64,000 nt of DNA from Pholis gunnellus (taxonomy: Eukaryota; Chordata; Actinopteri; Perciformes; Pholidae). The notes under the pieces were generated by a model. It saw only the letters and a list, made by a program, of their open reading frames with translations. It had not been told where the DNA came from and did no database searches. Below are positions 32,576-44,393 of this stretch, in pieces; position 1 is the first letter of the stretch; the number at the start of each line of letters is the position of its first letter. Where the stretch lies: positions 2,197,493 through 2,261,492 of the forward strand of contig OU342809.1 in NCBI GenBank assembly GCA_910591455.2, given 5' to 3'. The position numbers were made by a program, and so were the translations under genes.

Positions 32576-33566
32576 GTTGGCCTACAAAAACACTTCATCC
32601 CTGCAGCGTTCAATTATGAAACGGGGCTGATGCTGCAGTTTGTCTGTGTGTGGTAGAGCTGTCCGCTGTACCACACACATCAATCAGGAGTCCAAGTCTA
32701 ATGTATCGGACAGAACAGTGACCAGTCTAAAGTCCTGCTGCGGTCCAATCAGCAACCGTTTCTAACCCCTGAACCACCAGGCCCAAAGGAAGCAAAGTGT
32801 TTCTATATAAATATAACCTTCCAGGCTATCTGTGTGGTAATTAACTTGGAGATTGTCTGAGTTGCATCTTTCTTCATCACTCCTCGTCACACACTTGGAA
32901 CATTATGTAAGAGAACAACTTGCACGTACAGATTCTTCTCAACTGCGAGTCATTTAAGATCATTTTTGGCAACGACCAATTTTCTAGCATTTATAATTTT
33001 TTCTCTTTAGACCAGCTGAAAAGAGCAAGTTCACAGTAAATTGTTGCAGTTAAAGGGCGGAATGGGGATTCAGACTTGGAAGCAGATAATAGCCCAAAAA
33101 TGTGCTCGTGTCAGAGCATTATATTTTGCAGCCGCAAGACTCTTGAAGTTCAGGTGATGAAGTCAACTTTGGAGTCGAGTCTGTCTCTGTTTGTGCAGCC
33201 GTAAACTGATGATGCTGGACATTTCTGCAGTGCTGATGCAGAGGACAGGCTGTACTGACAGTCTGTGTAATAATAATAATGTTTTCTCAGCTGGAGGGAG
33301 ACAGACGGGTGGAGCACAACACCTTTCCCAGGGTCACTACAGTGTCAGGAATCAGGGCCGTCGCTACAACTGGTGTCCTCTGGAGATTCTTTGGGGAATT
33401 AGGGAGTTATATATTATATATTTAACAGATGGTTATTTAAATTTGAATGTGGCCAACATTTAAAGAGTCGACCATTTTTTACTGTTCCTGGCAGAAAATG
33501 TTTTTTTTCATGGGAATGTATGGTGCAGCATTTTGAGCTTCATATTTACAGTATAATTTAATGGAT

Positions 33567-33760
33567 ACTAGAGATTGAGACCATAAAGTCATGTTTACAA
33601 TGTTTACTGAGGTAATAAATCAAGAGAGAAGTAGAGTCATTTTCTCATAGACTTCTATACAACCAGAGGAGTCGCCCCCTGGTGGACACTAGAGAGAATG
33701 CAGCTTTAACACATGAAGCTTTGGATTCACCTTTCAAGACTAGATGTTGCCGCCTGATAA
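33567..33760 (-). repeat. R1 dispersed element, 5' half
   Basis: Reverse-strand copy from CTAGAGATTGAGACCATAAA to TGCCGCCTGA. Confidence 0.9.
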
Positions 33761-34186
33761 ATGTTCATATTTAGAGGATGTTGAGATGATGGGGAACATC
33801 AATACTTCCCCATTACTGTAGCTAAGAACAGCCTCATGAGCCGCTAGCATGGCTGTAGACTCTTTGTTGACCTATTTGTTTGCAGCATATAAACTGGACT
33901 ATTCTATGGTGTTAGTTACTTAGACTGTTGTCTGTTTTGGAAGTAAAGCACACGGCACATCCTTGTTGCTGTGAGGGTCCACCACAGATAGTGTTTTCAG
34001 CGATTTACTAGTTATTTGAGTTTGCATTTTTCAGGAAGATTACTTGTTTTTTCCGTCAAATAACTTTTCCTCCATTAATAAATGCATTTCTAAATTACAA
34101 CCAGGTAGTCCGCAGTATGTCTAGACCCGAGAATGTGCTCCAGTCTGTTTACCATCGAGAACTTCATCCGCCGTTCGGTCCAGTAA

Positions 34187-34396
34187 ATGATGAGGAGGGG
34201 CCAAACCAACAATAGTGGGTCATCTCTGCCCCGAGAGCAGCCAGGGGACCTGAGAGAGGGACGACAGGGGGGACAGAGACAATTCAGCAGCTCATCAGAT
34301 GGACAACTTCTGTATCTGAGGTTTTTAAACAAAAGAGACGAAGAAATCATCCAACAGGAGGCCTTGATCCTCGGCACAGTCGACAGGGACGGGAAG
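34187..34396 (+). other. Unassigned exon-like open segment
   Basis: An open 70-codon stretch from ATG ending in GLY-LYS at GGGAAG|GTACGT, a good splice donor, with a mixed, non-repetitive amino-acid composition (QLLYLRFLNKRDEEII). I do not recognise it. Joining it to the hyaluronidase A exon at 40347 gives an immediate stop, so it is not the N-terminus of that gene. It may be a transposon remnant or an exon of an unseen gene. Confidence 0.2.
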
Positions 34397-35040
34397 GTAC
34401 GTTATCTTAAAATCATAAAACTGTCTTAATCTTCTGTTATTGAAAGTTTTTGTGTTATGAATCAAACTATTAGAAGCAGATCTTGTTACAGTTTTTGTCA
34501 CATCAGAAAAAACAAATTGTTGGTTGAAAACGCTGCTGATTTTGAATGTTTCCAGCTAATTCCTTTGAAAATGAGAACTCTGTACAATGATCTCAACTAT
34601 GCACACAAAAGGTACATATGATATATGCTACAAGGCTAAAGATTATCTGCATCCTCAGTAGTTAATGATCCATGCAGAAGATATGGAAATAAAAAAGCGG
34701 CATTTCGTGGGAGATCTAGTTAACCTGTATATTATAATACATTCAATTCAATCAAAGTTAAACGACATGGTATCCTTGTTATTAGAGCCCCGTGAACACC
34801 GTTTCAGTCAACCCAATCGGCAGAATTCTTTTTGCCATTGTACGTTTCTGTAAACCAAAGGATATGTTTAATGTTCCCGTCTCTGAACCAAAAAGCGCTT
34901 CATGAATACATTTCATATCCGCTTCGTATCAGGCCTGCAAACGCACAATGCCACGTGGTTAACGTTGTAGAATGATTGGTTAGGTTTAGGCAACAAAACT
35001 ACTTGGTTAAGGTCAGAAAAAAGATCAGGGCTTGTGTTAA

Positions 35041-35262
35041 AATAGTAACGTAACAACGTAACAACGTAACGTAACAACGTAACGTAACAACGTAACAACG
35101 TAACGTAACAACGTAACGTAACAACGTAACGTAACAACGTAACAATGTAACAATGTAACAACGTAACAATGTAACAACGTAACGTAACAACGTAACGTAA
35201 CAACGTAACAACGTAACAATGTAACGTAACAACGTAATGTAACAATAATATAACGTAACAAG
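35041..35262. repeat. GTAAC/GTAACAAC satellite array
   Basis: Built from two word lengths, GTAAC (5) and GTAACAAC (8), mixed irregularly with rare AATG variants. It lies inside a larger repeat whose flank GGTTAGGTTTAGGCAACAAA is typical of fish interspersed elements. Frames on the - strand (VTLLR-type repeats) are artefacts. Confidence 0.93.
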
Positions 35263-36730
35263 CCTAAATACATAACAACTGCCCTAAACGGACTTTCTTA
35301 CGTAACATTGTGTAAGAAGGGTAAAGTCAACATTTACTTTTGGTTTCCCACGGGACACGATTAGCGGTCTCCTGGGTGACTAGTTACGGTTGCCAAGCTA
35401 TGATTGGCCAATTGCTGTTTGAAGGAGGGGCTTAACAAATAGTCAATCCAGTGATATCTAAAAAAAGATGCCTGTCAGAAAAGGTTAAATTAACGGCTGA
35501 GAACCAAAACGTGATTCAAAACTCTCACGAGAAGAATAAAATAATTAAAGAATGGACAGATGAGCTTAATGACTAATCTGTAAAATGTAAAACACAGCTT
35601 GGCGTTATTGCAGCAGTCGTTATTGCAGCAGTGAGGTGTTTTGAGCGCTGGTGTTAATAAAACCATAAAATCCACATCTGGAAACTGCAGCAGAGCGACC
35701 GCGGTCTGAAAACCACACGTGAACCATAATCAAGACTCCACCGAAACCTGGAAATGAACCAGATGTATTCAGTGTGCATGACAGTTACAAAGGCTTCAAA
35801 TAAACTGTGTAGTCCTAAGTTTAGTTGCAATAATGCATTTTTCTGTATTTGTGGATGTATGTGAGTGACTCCCCTGATAATTTAGTTATTCTTGAAGTAA
35901 TGGTGCTAAACATGGTACGTTTGTCCTGAGGGTGGCGCTAGAGGAAAGGTCATGGGGTCATTTAAATCCAAACAAAACTTTCTAGAAATGTGGCCTATAT
36001 CTATCTTTTTCAGTTGGATATGCAAATATATTTGTGACTCAATTCTGAGCATGTGAAGGGATATTTTTAACAGAGAAAACATATTTTGTGTATGCACATA
36101 AGTTATATTTTGTAGAGAAATTATTACACAAAGAATATTTTAATTAAAAATATATTTTTTCCTTCGTAAATATATTTCTTTGCATGTTTATGTTTTTTAT
36201 TTTGCATCATCCACATTAGCGCACAATGAAAACACTCATAAATAAGAGCCATGCCTCCTCAGGTTCTCCGCTAGTGTTTATATTCTGGATTTAATGTCTT
36301 CAAGGATCCTTCAAGACCCCGTAGTCCTGTTGTATTGCTGCAGGTCTCGGGTTTGTGTGTCTAATCCAAGCAGTCTCTCTATCAGCTCTGATCACATAGT
36401 GCGTCATCACAGGAGAAAAATGTTTTGCTAATGCTCTTTAATTGGTGGAACATAATGTTGCTGTTCTCACCGTTTGGGTCTGTTCAGCCGTTCAGTTTGA
36501 ATAAGTTCTGATTATTTGTTAATGGATCAATGAAGACCTCCAGTCTGGAGAATATATCTTTAATCTGGCTTTAATGCACAGCCATCTCTTTAACACACTC
36601 TCACACACACGCACACACACAATTGTCTTGTAGACACATTTGCAACCCCACATAAACATAATGAAAAAATGTACATGTTGGGAGTCGAATCAGCAGTCTG
36701 AGTCAGACTTTCTGTGGTTTTAGAGCCCCT

Positions 36731-36731
<1 letters not shown>

Positions 36732-36809
<78 letters not shown>

Positions 36810-36862
36810 CACACACACACACACACACACCTACACACACACACACACACACACGCACACAC
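36732..36862. repeat. (AC)n microsatellite with CACCTAC interruptions
   Basis: A CA run of about 75 bases followed by shorter runs broken by CTAC and GC. Another short CA tract lies at 36602-36620. Confidence 0.95.
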
Positions 36863-37221
36863 CATGACGTGTGGTGTTGCTGAATAACTCTGTCTCTGGT
36901 TGTTAAGTCGTTAACGCTGGATCATTAAATGCTAATTCGAGGCTGGCTTCATATTTTCCAGACTACACTGTACAAACGGGTCCTGAATCAAACACACTCG
37001 CTCAGATCCATCCAGACCAGCCCGAGACCCCCGAATACAACATCTCCACATCTGCACACACACCGCTGCCAGCAGAGAACAGAGCTCTGAGAGGGGTTTT
37101 GCCCTTTTCAGTATGAATGAAAATGAAATAAAATGCCAAGGGGGAGTAAACAGCCCAGTGTAGAGAAAATAGAAAGAAACCCAGAAAGCGACTCTGCGTG
37201 ACTCGCTAGCTGGCCAGCTGG

Positions 37222-37740
37222 GGCCATGTCGTTATTCCAAAGCCCCAATAGTCTGAAGAATGTCCCATTAGACCAAGAAGAACTTTTTCCGACAGCCCGT
37301 TATTCAACATTTTTCCTAAAGCCCGTTAATCCAAAAATCCAAAAATGTTTATGCAACAGAAGCACATGGCTAATTATTATGCAGAATGACCCTTCCCAGA
37401 TGCTTTATTTCTTTCATACTATGGCGAAGGCATGACCCGCCCTGATCCAGTGCCTTTAGTTAGCTTACCCTTAATTTCTTACGCTAAACTTCACCAATTG
37501 CACTCCTCATGCCTAAACCCAACCATCCTAACCAACCCAACCGACGAAGACAACAAATAATAGACGGTGGTGGGAAATCCGAAAACAAATCCAGAAGGTC
37601 AGATGACGTCATTCTGTAAAATCATTAGCCTTGTGCTGCTGTTTGTTGGTAATGGGCCTTTGGAACATTAGTTTGTTTTGGGGATAACGGGTCGTCGGAC
37701 AATTTTTCGGACAATAGGATTTTTTTGAATAAAGGACCGA
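37222..37740. repeat. Interspersed repeat, CCATTAGTCCGA type
   Basis: Repeated phrases such as CCCGTTATTC, CCCGTTAATCC, CCCATTAGACC and GTCGTCGGACAATTTTTCGG, with a polyA-like ending, match a style of teleost interspersed element. No intact protein. The identification is from recall of the general family, not from alignment. Confidence 0.45.
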
Positions 37741-37821
37741 GCAGATCCCGCTAGCTCACCCGTTAGGCTTGCTATGTGTCAGTTACCTCATTAGCTTGAA
37801 TGCTAATGGAACAATACGTTT

Positions 37822-37870
37822 CAGAATCACAATCAGAATCAGCTTTATTGGCCATGTATGCGTGTTCATT
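37822..37870. repeat. Short fragment of an AATCAGCTTTATTGGCC-type fish repeat
   Basis: The phrase CAGAATCAGCTTTATTGGCC is a familiar 3' end of a widespread fish retroposon. Only the end is present. Confidence 0.55.
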
Positions 37871-38148
37871 TACATCATTTATTCAAAGGACGTTTGTTAT
37901 GAAGGTTAAATAGCCTACAGACACGAACATCGGCCTCCTGTGTGAAGGATCCATCTGGTCTGACCTCCTTTTTATGCCGACTTTGATAAAAAGTTACGGT
38001 TTCTTCCTTTCTTTTACCCCTTAAAGGTTGTTTTTTTGGAGGGGGGGGGCGTTCCAGTACCGATCTGAGGGTTCTGGGAATAAAACTCTTCTTTGTTGAA
38101 TCCGGGAAGGATCCTAATTGACTTTCCATTCCATGCATTGTTTCTGTG

Positions 38149-38186
38149 GTGCCGGCATGTAATGTGAAGACATTACATGCCGGCAC
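38149..38186. repeat. Perfect 17-bp hairpin with 4-base loop
   Basis: Arms GTGCCGGCATGTAATGT (38149-38165) and its exact reverse complement (38170-38186) around GAAG. Confidence 0.97.
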
Positions 38187-40379
38187 GGTGTAAAAAAGCT
38201 GAGGCCCTTTCATGTATTTTTCGGGCTGCTCTGTGAGGCTGTGCTGTGCTTTAAGCGAAATGCTAAAGTCATGCTAACATGCTTGCCATAACAACACTAA
38301 CGGGGGGACGGGGACGGGGGGGGGGGATGTTTAGCAGGTGAAATGTACAGCACGGTCACCGCTCCAGTTAATTGTGTGAGCATGCTAACATTAGCTTATC
38401 TTCGCTAAAGTACATCTGAGGCTGATGGGAATGTCATTAGTGTTGCAGGCATTTTGATCATAAACCAAAGATTTGAACAAATTAAAAATGTTGAAAAGTT
38501 AAGACCATTGCTGTCTAAACTAAATATCCTGGCAATCCATCCAGTAGTTATGATTCCAGTCTGGACCAAAGTGGTGGACCGGCCGACTGCCATCGCTATC
38601 TCCGGAGCCATGCCAGTAGCGCGGTTAGCAGTCATGAGGGTTGGATCCCACTGACAGTTTACCCCCTTGTCCTCATCTGGATCCCATTAGTTGAGTTCAG
38701 CTGCTTTTTTGCCGTTTCGATGTGTCCGTCTGAGACAAAACATCAAACTGGATCTCCTGTGTCAGTTTGGACTGAGCATTTGGGGGGTCTTGCTTGTGGT
38801 CTGGAGCTGCCGTGTTTCCAGGCCTTTTGGTGGTTTGGAGGACAGCCTGAGTGGCTTCACCGCACTGTGTTTGTCTTGGATCGGCGTCATCAGAAAACCC
38901 ATCCAGCCTGGAGGATTATGAAACTGGTTTGCGAGACACACAGCATTTAGAAATGCTTTCCCAAGCTCAGCCGGAAACATGAGGAAAACTTTCTGATAAA
39001 TTACAGCCTTCTTAAAATGTTTAGGAAGGAAACATTTTGACAATTTATTTGTGACTGTAACTCTCCGTCTTCTCCTCCATCTCTGAGCTCACTGATCCGC
39101 GTCCAAGATTAATGTGATCATAAAGTTCTCGTGCCATTAAACTCAGCAGAGAACATCAGCTCCAGGCCAGCGCCTCCTCAGATGAATGAAAAGTTGAAAT
39201 GATCGGAGAAGCCTCAGCCCACCGGTGGTTTCCTGCTCTGCTGCTCTGGTTACAAAGAGAATGATGGGAGATTTTCCGTGGCGTCCTTGGAGGCAACCTC
39301 AGTGGCCATGTTTTCCCAAGAGTGGGGTCACGATGTCTCCAACCCGACTTTGGAAAAAGTGAAATATTAATTACTTGCATATGAGGAGGCGCCATCAGCA
39401 ATTAGATGGGCTCTTATGTAAGGAGCTGGAGGGAGCAGTTTCAGAGGAATGACAGAGAAGAAAATAAAAAGCAGAGCCACAAAGAGACTAACTATGATTT
39501 CTCTGAATGTGTAAACAGCATGGGTTCTTAAGCTTTGTAGTTCCTAAATAAAAGGACAATTAATTAAGAAATAACTGCGTGATTCTGAAACTATTCAAAG
39601 ATACAGATGAAGAATGTATATCTTTCAAATGTTTATAAACCATATCTTGACATTTTAACTTAACTGATTTTTTTTTCGGTTTGAAGAACTGCTGCAAACA
39701 ATTACCCGATCATCAGACAGAGATTGGGGTAATTGCGATCTGACCGCAGTTGTTAGGAGCAGTTAACATGTTCTCATGACAATTTAAGACACATGTTGAT
39801 TTAAAAGTTATTTCTGCAGGTCGACTGACAACAACCTGTAAAGACCTCATCTACGTTCGTCAACATTTTCGTGGCTGTATTTCTGGCTACTTCTATATTG
39901 GAAAATATCGTAAACAATCTGAATTTCTCCCAAAAAAACGTATCAGCTGCAGTACATAAGTTCGTCTTCAAAGCAGCATTTTATCTCTGATGTTGTTAAC
40001 GAATTAAATCAGTGAGAATCTATGTCAGTCCTGCAGAAGAACCTTCTGACTGTGGAGAAAGCGTCCCTTAGTTACTGGTCAATGTGCGTCAACGTGATTG
40101 CTTTCCCGATCCACACAGTCTCTGCTGCTTTGGGATTTGAACCAGCATCCTTTTCATCCCAGTCCTGCTCCCTCTGAGAACAGGAGAGCTTTTGTGTTTT
40201 GTTGTGTGGTGGAATTTGGAGCATTCATTTCACTGATCATCACTCATGTGTCCTCTCACAGGCCTGGCTGATTCTCTCTGCTCACTGAAGCTCAAAATGT
40301 GTTTATTGTCTCTCCAAACATTCCAACTCTCTCCTTTTTTCCGTAGGACCACTAATTGCTCCATGAGGAATCAGGGGGC

Positions 40380-41315
40380 ATGGCGCTGATGGGGGTCCAT
40401 CTCCTGGCACTGGCCTTGTGGGTTGGCGTCGGAGAAAAGCTCCAAGTTTTGGGCGACCAGATGAAGCCGGCCCGGGCGCCTCTGATCCCTCACCGGCCTT
40501 TTGTTGTCGTGTGGAACGCTCCGACCGAGTCCTGCCGCCTTCGATTCAAGGTGGACTTGGACCTCAGCGTTTTCGACATTGTGGCGAACCTCAACGAAAC
40601 CCTAAGCGGACCAAATGTCACCATATTCTACCACAGCCACTTGGGATACTACCCATACTACTCCAACTCCGGGGTCCCCATCAACGGTGGACTGCCACAG
40701 AACCAGAGCATCTCCAAACACCTGAGCAAGGCTCGGGCAGACATCGACAAGCTAATCCCCCACAAGGACTTCAGAGGCCTGGGCGTCATCGACTGGGAGA
40801 ACTGGAGGCCTCAGTGGGTGCGAAACTGGGGCGCCAAGGACATCTACCGCAACAAGTCCATGGAACAGATTCGGAAACTTCACCCGAACTGGCCGGAGAG
40901 CAAAGTGGAGAAGGAAGCGAAGGAAGGTTTCGAGAGGGCTGGGCAGACCTTCATGAACCTGACCCTGGCCCTGGCCGAAGGCCGCAGGCCGGACGGGCTG
41001 TGGGGGTTTTACCTGTTCCCAGACTGCTACAACTACGGGTACAAGCAGCACCCGCAACGCTACACAGGCGAATGCCCCAACGTTGAGCATGTGCGCAACG
41101 ACCATCTGATGTGGCTTTGGAAGGAGAGCACGGCCCTCTTCCCGTCCATCTACCTGGACTACGAGCTCAAGTCCTCCTCCAACACGGTCAAGTTCGTCCA
41201 CTACCGAGTCAAGGAAGCCATGAGGATCGCGTCCATCGCCCGTGCGGACTCCACCCTGCCAGTGTTTGTCTACTCCAGACCTTTCTACGCCTACACCTTT
41301 GTGGTTCTTTCCGAG
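40380..41315 (+). CDS. Hyaluronidase A coding exon 1
   Basis: 312 codons from the ATG through VVLSE; donor GAG|GTGAGT. It holds the signal peptide and most of the catalytic barrel, including D138 and E140. Confidence 0.9.
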
Positions 41316-43509
41316 GTGAGTTTTTCAGTAGAAAAACAAATACTCGCAATTCTTTGCGATTTAACCTTTAACTTGATCTTTCTGTCATGATGGTTGCTTG
41401 TTGTTTGTGTAAATATTGTAATTAAACAGTTTTGAGCCGTTCCCTTTACAGCAACGTCAGTGTAGTTGAACAAATACCTTAAAGATGCCTTCCCATGGCA
41501 CTCAAGGAGAGCTTTGGTAGATTATGAAAAAGTGCAAGAGAAGAACTGAAGCTTTTGGATTGTTGCATGTGCCATAAAGGGTCAATTATAACCAGACAGT
41601 TATAGTTACATGTGTTTGTTTACTTGGATACAAAGGCCCCTGTGATTCTGTGATTCTGTTTTTTTTTTTTTTAGAGCGACCTGGTTCACACCATCGGGGA
41701 GAGCGCCGTCTTGGGAGCGTCAGGAGTCGTCCTCTGGGGATCATCAGAGTACGCACGATCACAGGTAACGGTAAACCATAAGCAAAAAACAAATAATTGT
41801 TCAAAGTGTCGAGTTAGAGCTGATAAAAGTGGTGAAAACTTGGTGTTTATATAAACTAGAGAGGTTTTAAAATATGTTTCAATACTAAATTCAAAACCGA
41901 AATCTTTAAATTCAGATCAAAGTAACAGCCTTTAACCGAATGCATATTATAATATAGCATTACCACTATATTATAGAATACATTACACAAAACAAGCCAC
42001 AAAGCATCCGTGAACAATACATCTTAATGACAGAAATTCCATGCAGTCGCTGTGCATAAACAAAGCGAACCGAATGTTTCTAAAAATAGTGATTTGGGGT
42101 TTTTTTCTGACCAAACTCCGACAGTCAAAAACTGAGACAAAGCATCTGATTTATGGGAGAACGTGGTCTGGAATTCTGCTGATGTCTGTGGATTGTTTAA
42201 AATCCTGTTTACAGCAGACAGGGCTGTAAATCTAGAAGGAGGAAAATCTGTAATGTAATTATCACTGAAGAGAAAAATTCAAACATACTATGACACAACT
42301 GAAACATTGGAAATGAGCTCATTCTCATTGGAGTTGAACGTTTCCATGGTCGGTCATCAGACTCTTGAAACCTTTTACAAATCACTGTGAAGTCCTGGAA
42401 ACCGTCCGCAGTCCTTTTCCAGGCTGGCCTCATCCAGCATTGGTAGCTATACCTTCAAAAAAATAACACGCCGTAGTTCGTAGATATCCCACGAAATAAG
42501 TCTAAAGACCATGAAAGCCAACACAGTGGAGTGGAATGGGTCAAACATACATCGATCTTTCAGCCATTAGTTCGCTGTTCGTTCCACACATGAAACAAGA
42601 AGTCAGATTTATTTGTGTACTTCAGTAACAGCGCTTAGTTATTTTAACCCAAACGGTCACGGTCTTTTCCTGAAACAATATAAGTAGTTTTGTAATTTAA
42701 ATATAACTATTTCTTAAACACAACTAAGTATTTTACAATATTTTTCCAAACATATATAAGTATTTCATGATCTTTCCCTAAACCTCAATAAGTATTTTTC
42801 AGAGTTGTTTCCTGTGAAAACGGAAACTTATTTTGAAAAGACTGTCTTCATGTAACGACCCATACATTGACACGTGTTGGTGACTTTTCCCGAAAACAAC
42901 GAGGTGTACCTTTTGCAAGATATCATACAAAAAGTTGTATCAGGATACGTTTCCTTTTAATTGAACTAAGTTCTTTAAACGTCTTTGGGTTCTCTGATCT
43001 CCCTACTAATGACGTCTGTCTCCTGCCTCCTCCAGAGGAACTGCCTGACAGTGAAGAAGTACATCGACGGTCCGCTGGGACATTACGTCATCAACGTCAC
43101 CTCCGCCGCCAAGCTGTGCAGCAAAGCGCTTTGCAAGAAGAACGGCAGATGCGTCCGCAAGAGCCTGGACTCGGGCGCCTACCTGCACCTGAACCCGCGC
43201 TTCTTCCACATCCACCACAACCCGGCGCCCAGGGGCCCCCGCTTCCACGTCAGCGGCCACCTCAACAACCACGACATCCTGGACATGAAGCACAAGTTCA
43301 CCTGCCAGTGCTACCAGGGCTGGGCAGGCGTTTACTGCGAGATGCCCCAGGCTCCGCCCCCTCCTCCTCACCCCGCCTTCCCCCTGCCTCACCCCGGGGA
43401 GAACAGCCTGCTGGGAGATATCCTGCTCCTCCTATCGCTCCATTTCTCCTGTCTCTGTATCATCATGTTCCTCGGCCTCTGTCTGGTTATCAAGTGTCTG
43501 ATACTGTAG
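40380..43509 (+). CDS. Hyaluronidase A (HYAL4/HYAL6/SPAM1 class), 499 aa
   Basis: A glycoside hydrolase family 56 enzyme that cleaves hyaluronan or chondroitin at the cell surface or outside the cell. Exons are 40380-41315, 41675-41764 and 43036-43509, all phase 0: 499 residues plus stop. It has a signal peptide (MALMGVHLLALALWVGVG), then PFVVVWNAP, NVTIFYHSHLGYYPYY and GGLPQN. The catalytic block GVIDWENWRPQWVRNW has the proton donor at E140 and the Asp partner at D138. WGFYLFPDCYNY and ALFPSIYLDYEL (Tyr258) follow. Exon 2 gives TIGESAVLGASGVVLWG; exon 3 adds the Cys-rich EGF-like module (CSKALCKKNGRC, CQCYQGWAGVYC), a proline linker and a hydrophobic tail. Several N-glycosylation sequons are present. 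Position next to WASL points to the 7q31-type cluster (HYAL4, SPAM1, HYAL6) rather than HYAL1-3. I cannot choose between HYAL6 and SPAM1-like. An earlier in-frame TTG at 40356 is not a start. Confidence 0.9.
41675..41764 (+). CDS. Hyaluronidase A coding exon 2
   Basis: 90 bases: SDLVHTIGESAVLG to EYARSQ, a segment strongly conserved in family 56 that includes the Trp of VVLWG. The acceptor follows a 14-T run; donor CAG|GTAACG. The exon was found by homology and phase. Confidence 0.9.
41765..43035 (+). other. Hyaluronidase A intron 2 with dispersed repeat
   Basis: Between about 42560 and 42960 it holds an interspersed repeat with phrases such as TAAGTATTTCATGATCTTTCC, ATTGACACGTGTTGGTGAC and AAGATATCATAC. 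Related fragments occur at 3763-3815, 45680-45780 and 49470-49555. No other exon. Confidence 0.55.
43036..43509 (+). CDS. Hyaluronidase A coding exon 3 (EGF-like module and tail)
   Basis: 157 codons and stop. The acceptor TCCTCCAG precedes RNCLTVKKYIDGPLG. It contains eight or more cysteines forming the EGF-like region, then APPPPPHPAFPLPHP and about 30 hydrophobic residues ending CLIL. The tail could be a GPI-attachment signal (candidate site near GENS) or a true membrane anchor. Confidence 0.9.
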   Translation, partial: RNCLTVKKYIDGPLGHYVINVTSAAKLCSKALCKKNGRCVRKSLDSGAYLHLNPRFFHIHHNPAPRGPRFHVSGHLNNHDILDMKHKFTCQCYQGWAGVYCEMPQAPPPPPHPAFPLPHPGENSLLGDILLLLSLHFSCLCIIMFLGLCLVIKCLIL

Positions 43510-44393
43510 ACGCCAAGACTTCATGTTAGCGTGTTAGCCAGACCTGAAGTGAGATCAGCTGCAGTTCCTCTTATGAAGAAAACTGCATTGAAATCAATGG
43601 GAAAACCTCCAAAAAAATCAATCAATAAATCAAACTTTATATTTCAAACAGCTTGGTGCAGCTCAGAGTGCTTCACAGATGGACGACAGAAAGAAGACAG
43701 AAGAAGTGTGGACTGGGAATACAACAGATAGAGCAAAACAAGAACATTTGACAATTTAAGACCAATGCACACAAGACAAAAAAAACATAAAAATGTCCTC
43801 CAGCTCCTTGTACAGTTGTTTCTAGGGATACAACAACAACAACAACAGTACAGTCATTCAACAAAAACACAAAGCAGGCAACTGTTTACCGTGCATGGAA
43901 ACCTATCAATTACACCTCTAGTCTTGTGTTGCAACTCAGATAATATGTTTGTGTGTAAGAGCTGTTGTCTGTCAAAATGAGCGTATCATGAGCTGCTGTA
44001 ACTCAAATGTTATCTATACCCTCGGATACAATCTGAAAACAGGCGACCGGGAATCAGTTCAGACCACATCGAGGGGCTCCGTGTCACACAGAAGGCTCAG
44101 CGCTGTGAGCTCCTTCCACTGCGTCCTCGAGGCTGAGCACCGACAGCAACTCTAGTGTCCGTTAATCTGTGTGCTCAGTGTGTTCCAAACATATGTTCGA
44201 AGAAATACACAGCCTTGTTTATTTCCATGGATTATTATTTTGCTGTGAAACTAACTGGGTCTCCATGTGAAACTGCAAGCTACAGACCATGCAGAGCCTA
44301 CCGGGGGGGATGAATACAAACAATGCTGATGATGCTTTTGGGTTTTTAAAATTATTCTTACATGTTTACGTACAACAAAACTGTCTTCTGCAC

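Larger units (their letters stand above)
28401..40346. other. Divergent spacer between wasl and hyaluronidase A
   Basis: About 12 kb between two genes transcribed away from each other. It is mostly AT-rich with repeats (separate entries). The first noncoding exon and promoter of hyaluronidase A are expected here, but I could not place them. A possible unassigned exon lies at 34187-34396. Confidence 0.6.

Noticed and set aside
32434..32619. Frame beginning MIDRSLPETYTASLRHSSS
   Set aside because: The same frame recurs at 63253 because both lie in R1 copies; it is part of a non-coding repeat.
34913..35273. VTLLRY-type repeat proteins on the - strand
   Set aside because: Products of the GTAAC satellite.
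40356..40379. Upstream extension of hyaluronidase A from TTG
   Set aside because: Not an ATG, and the signal peptide begins naturally at the ATG at 40380.
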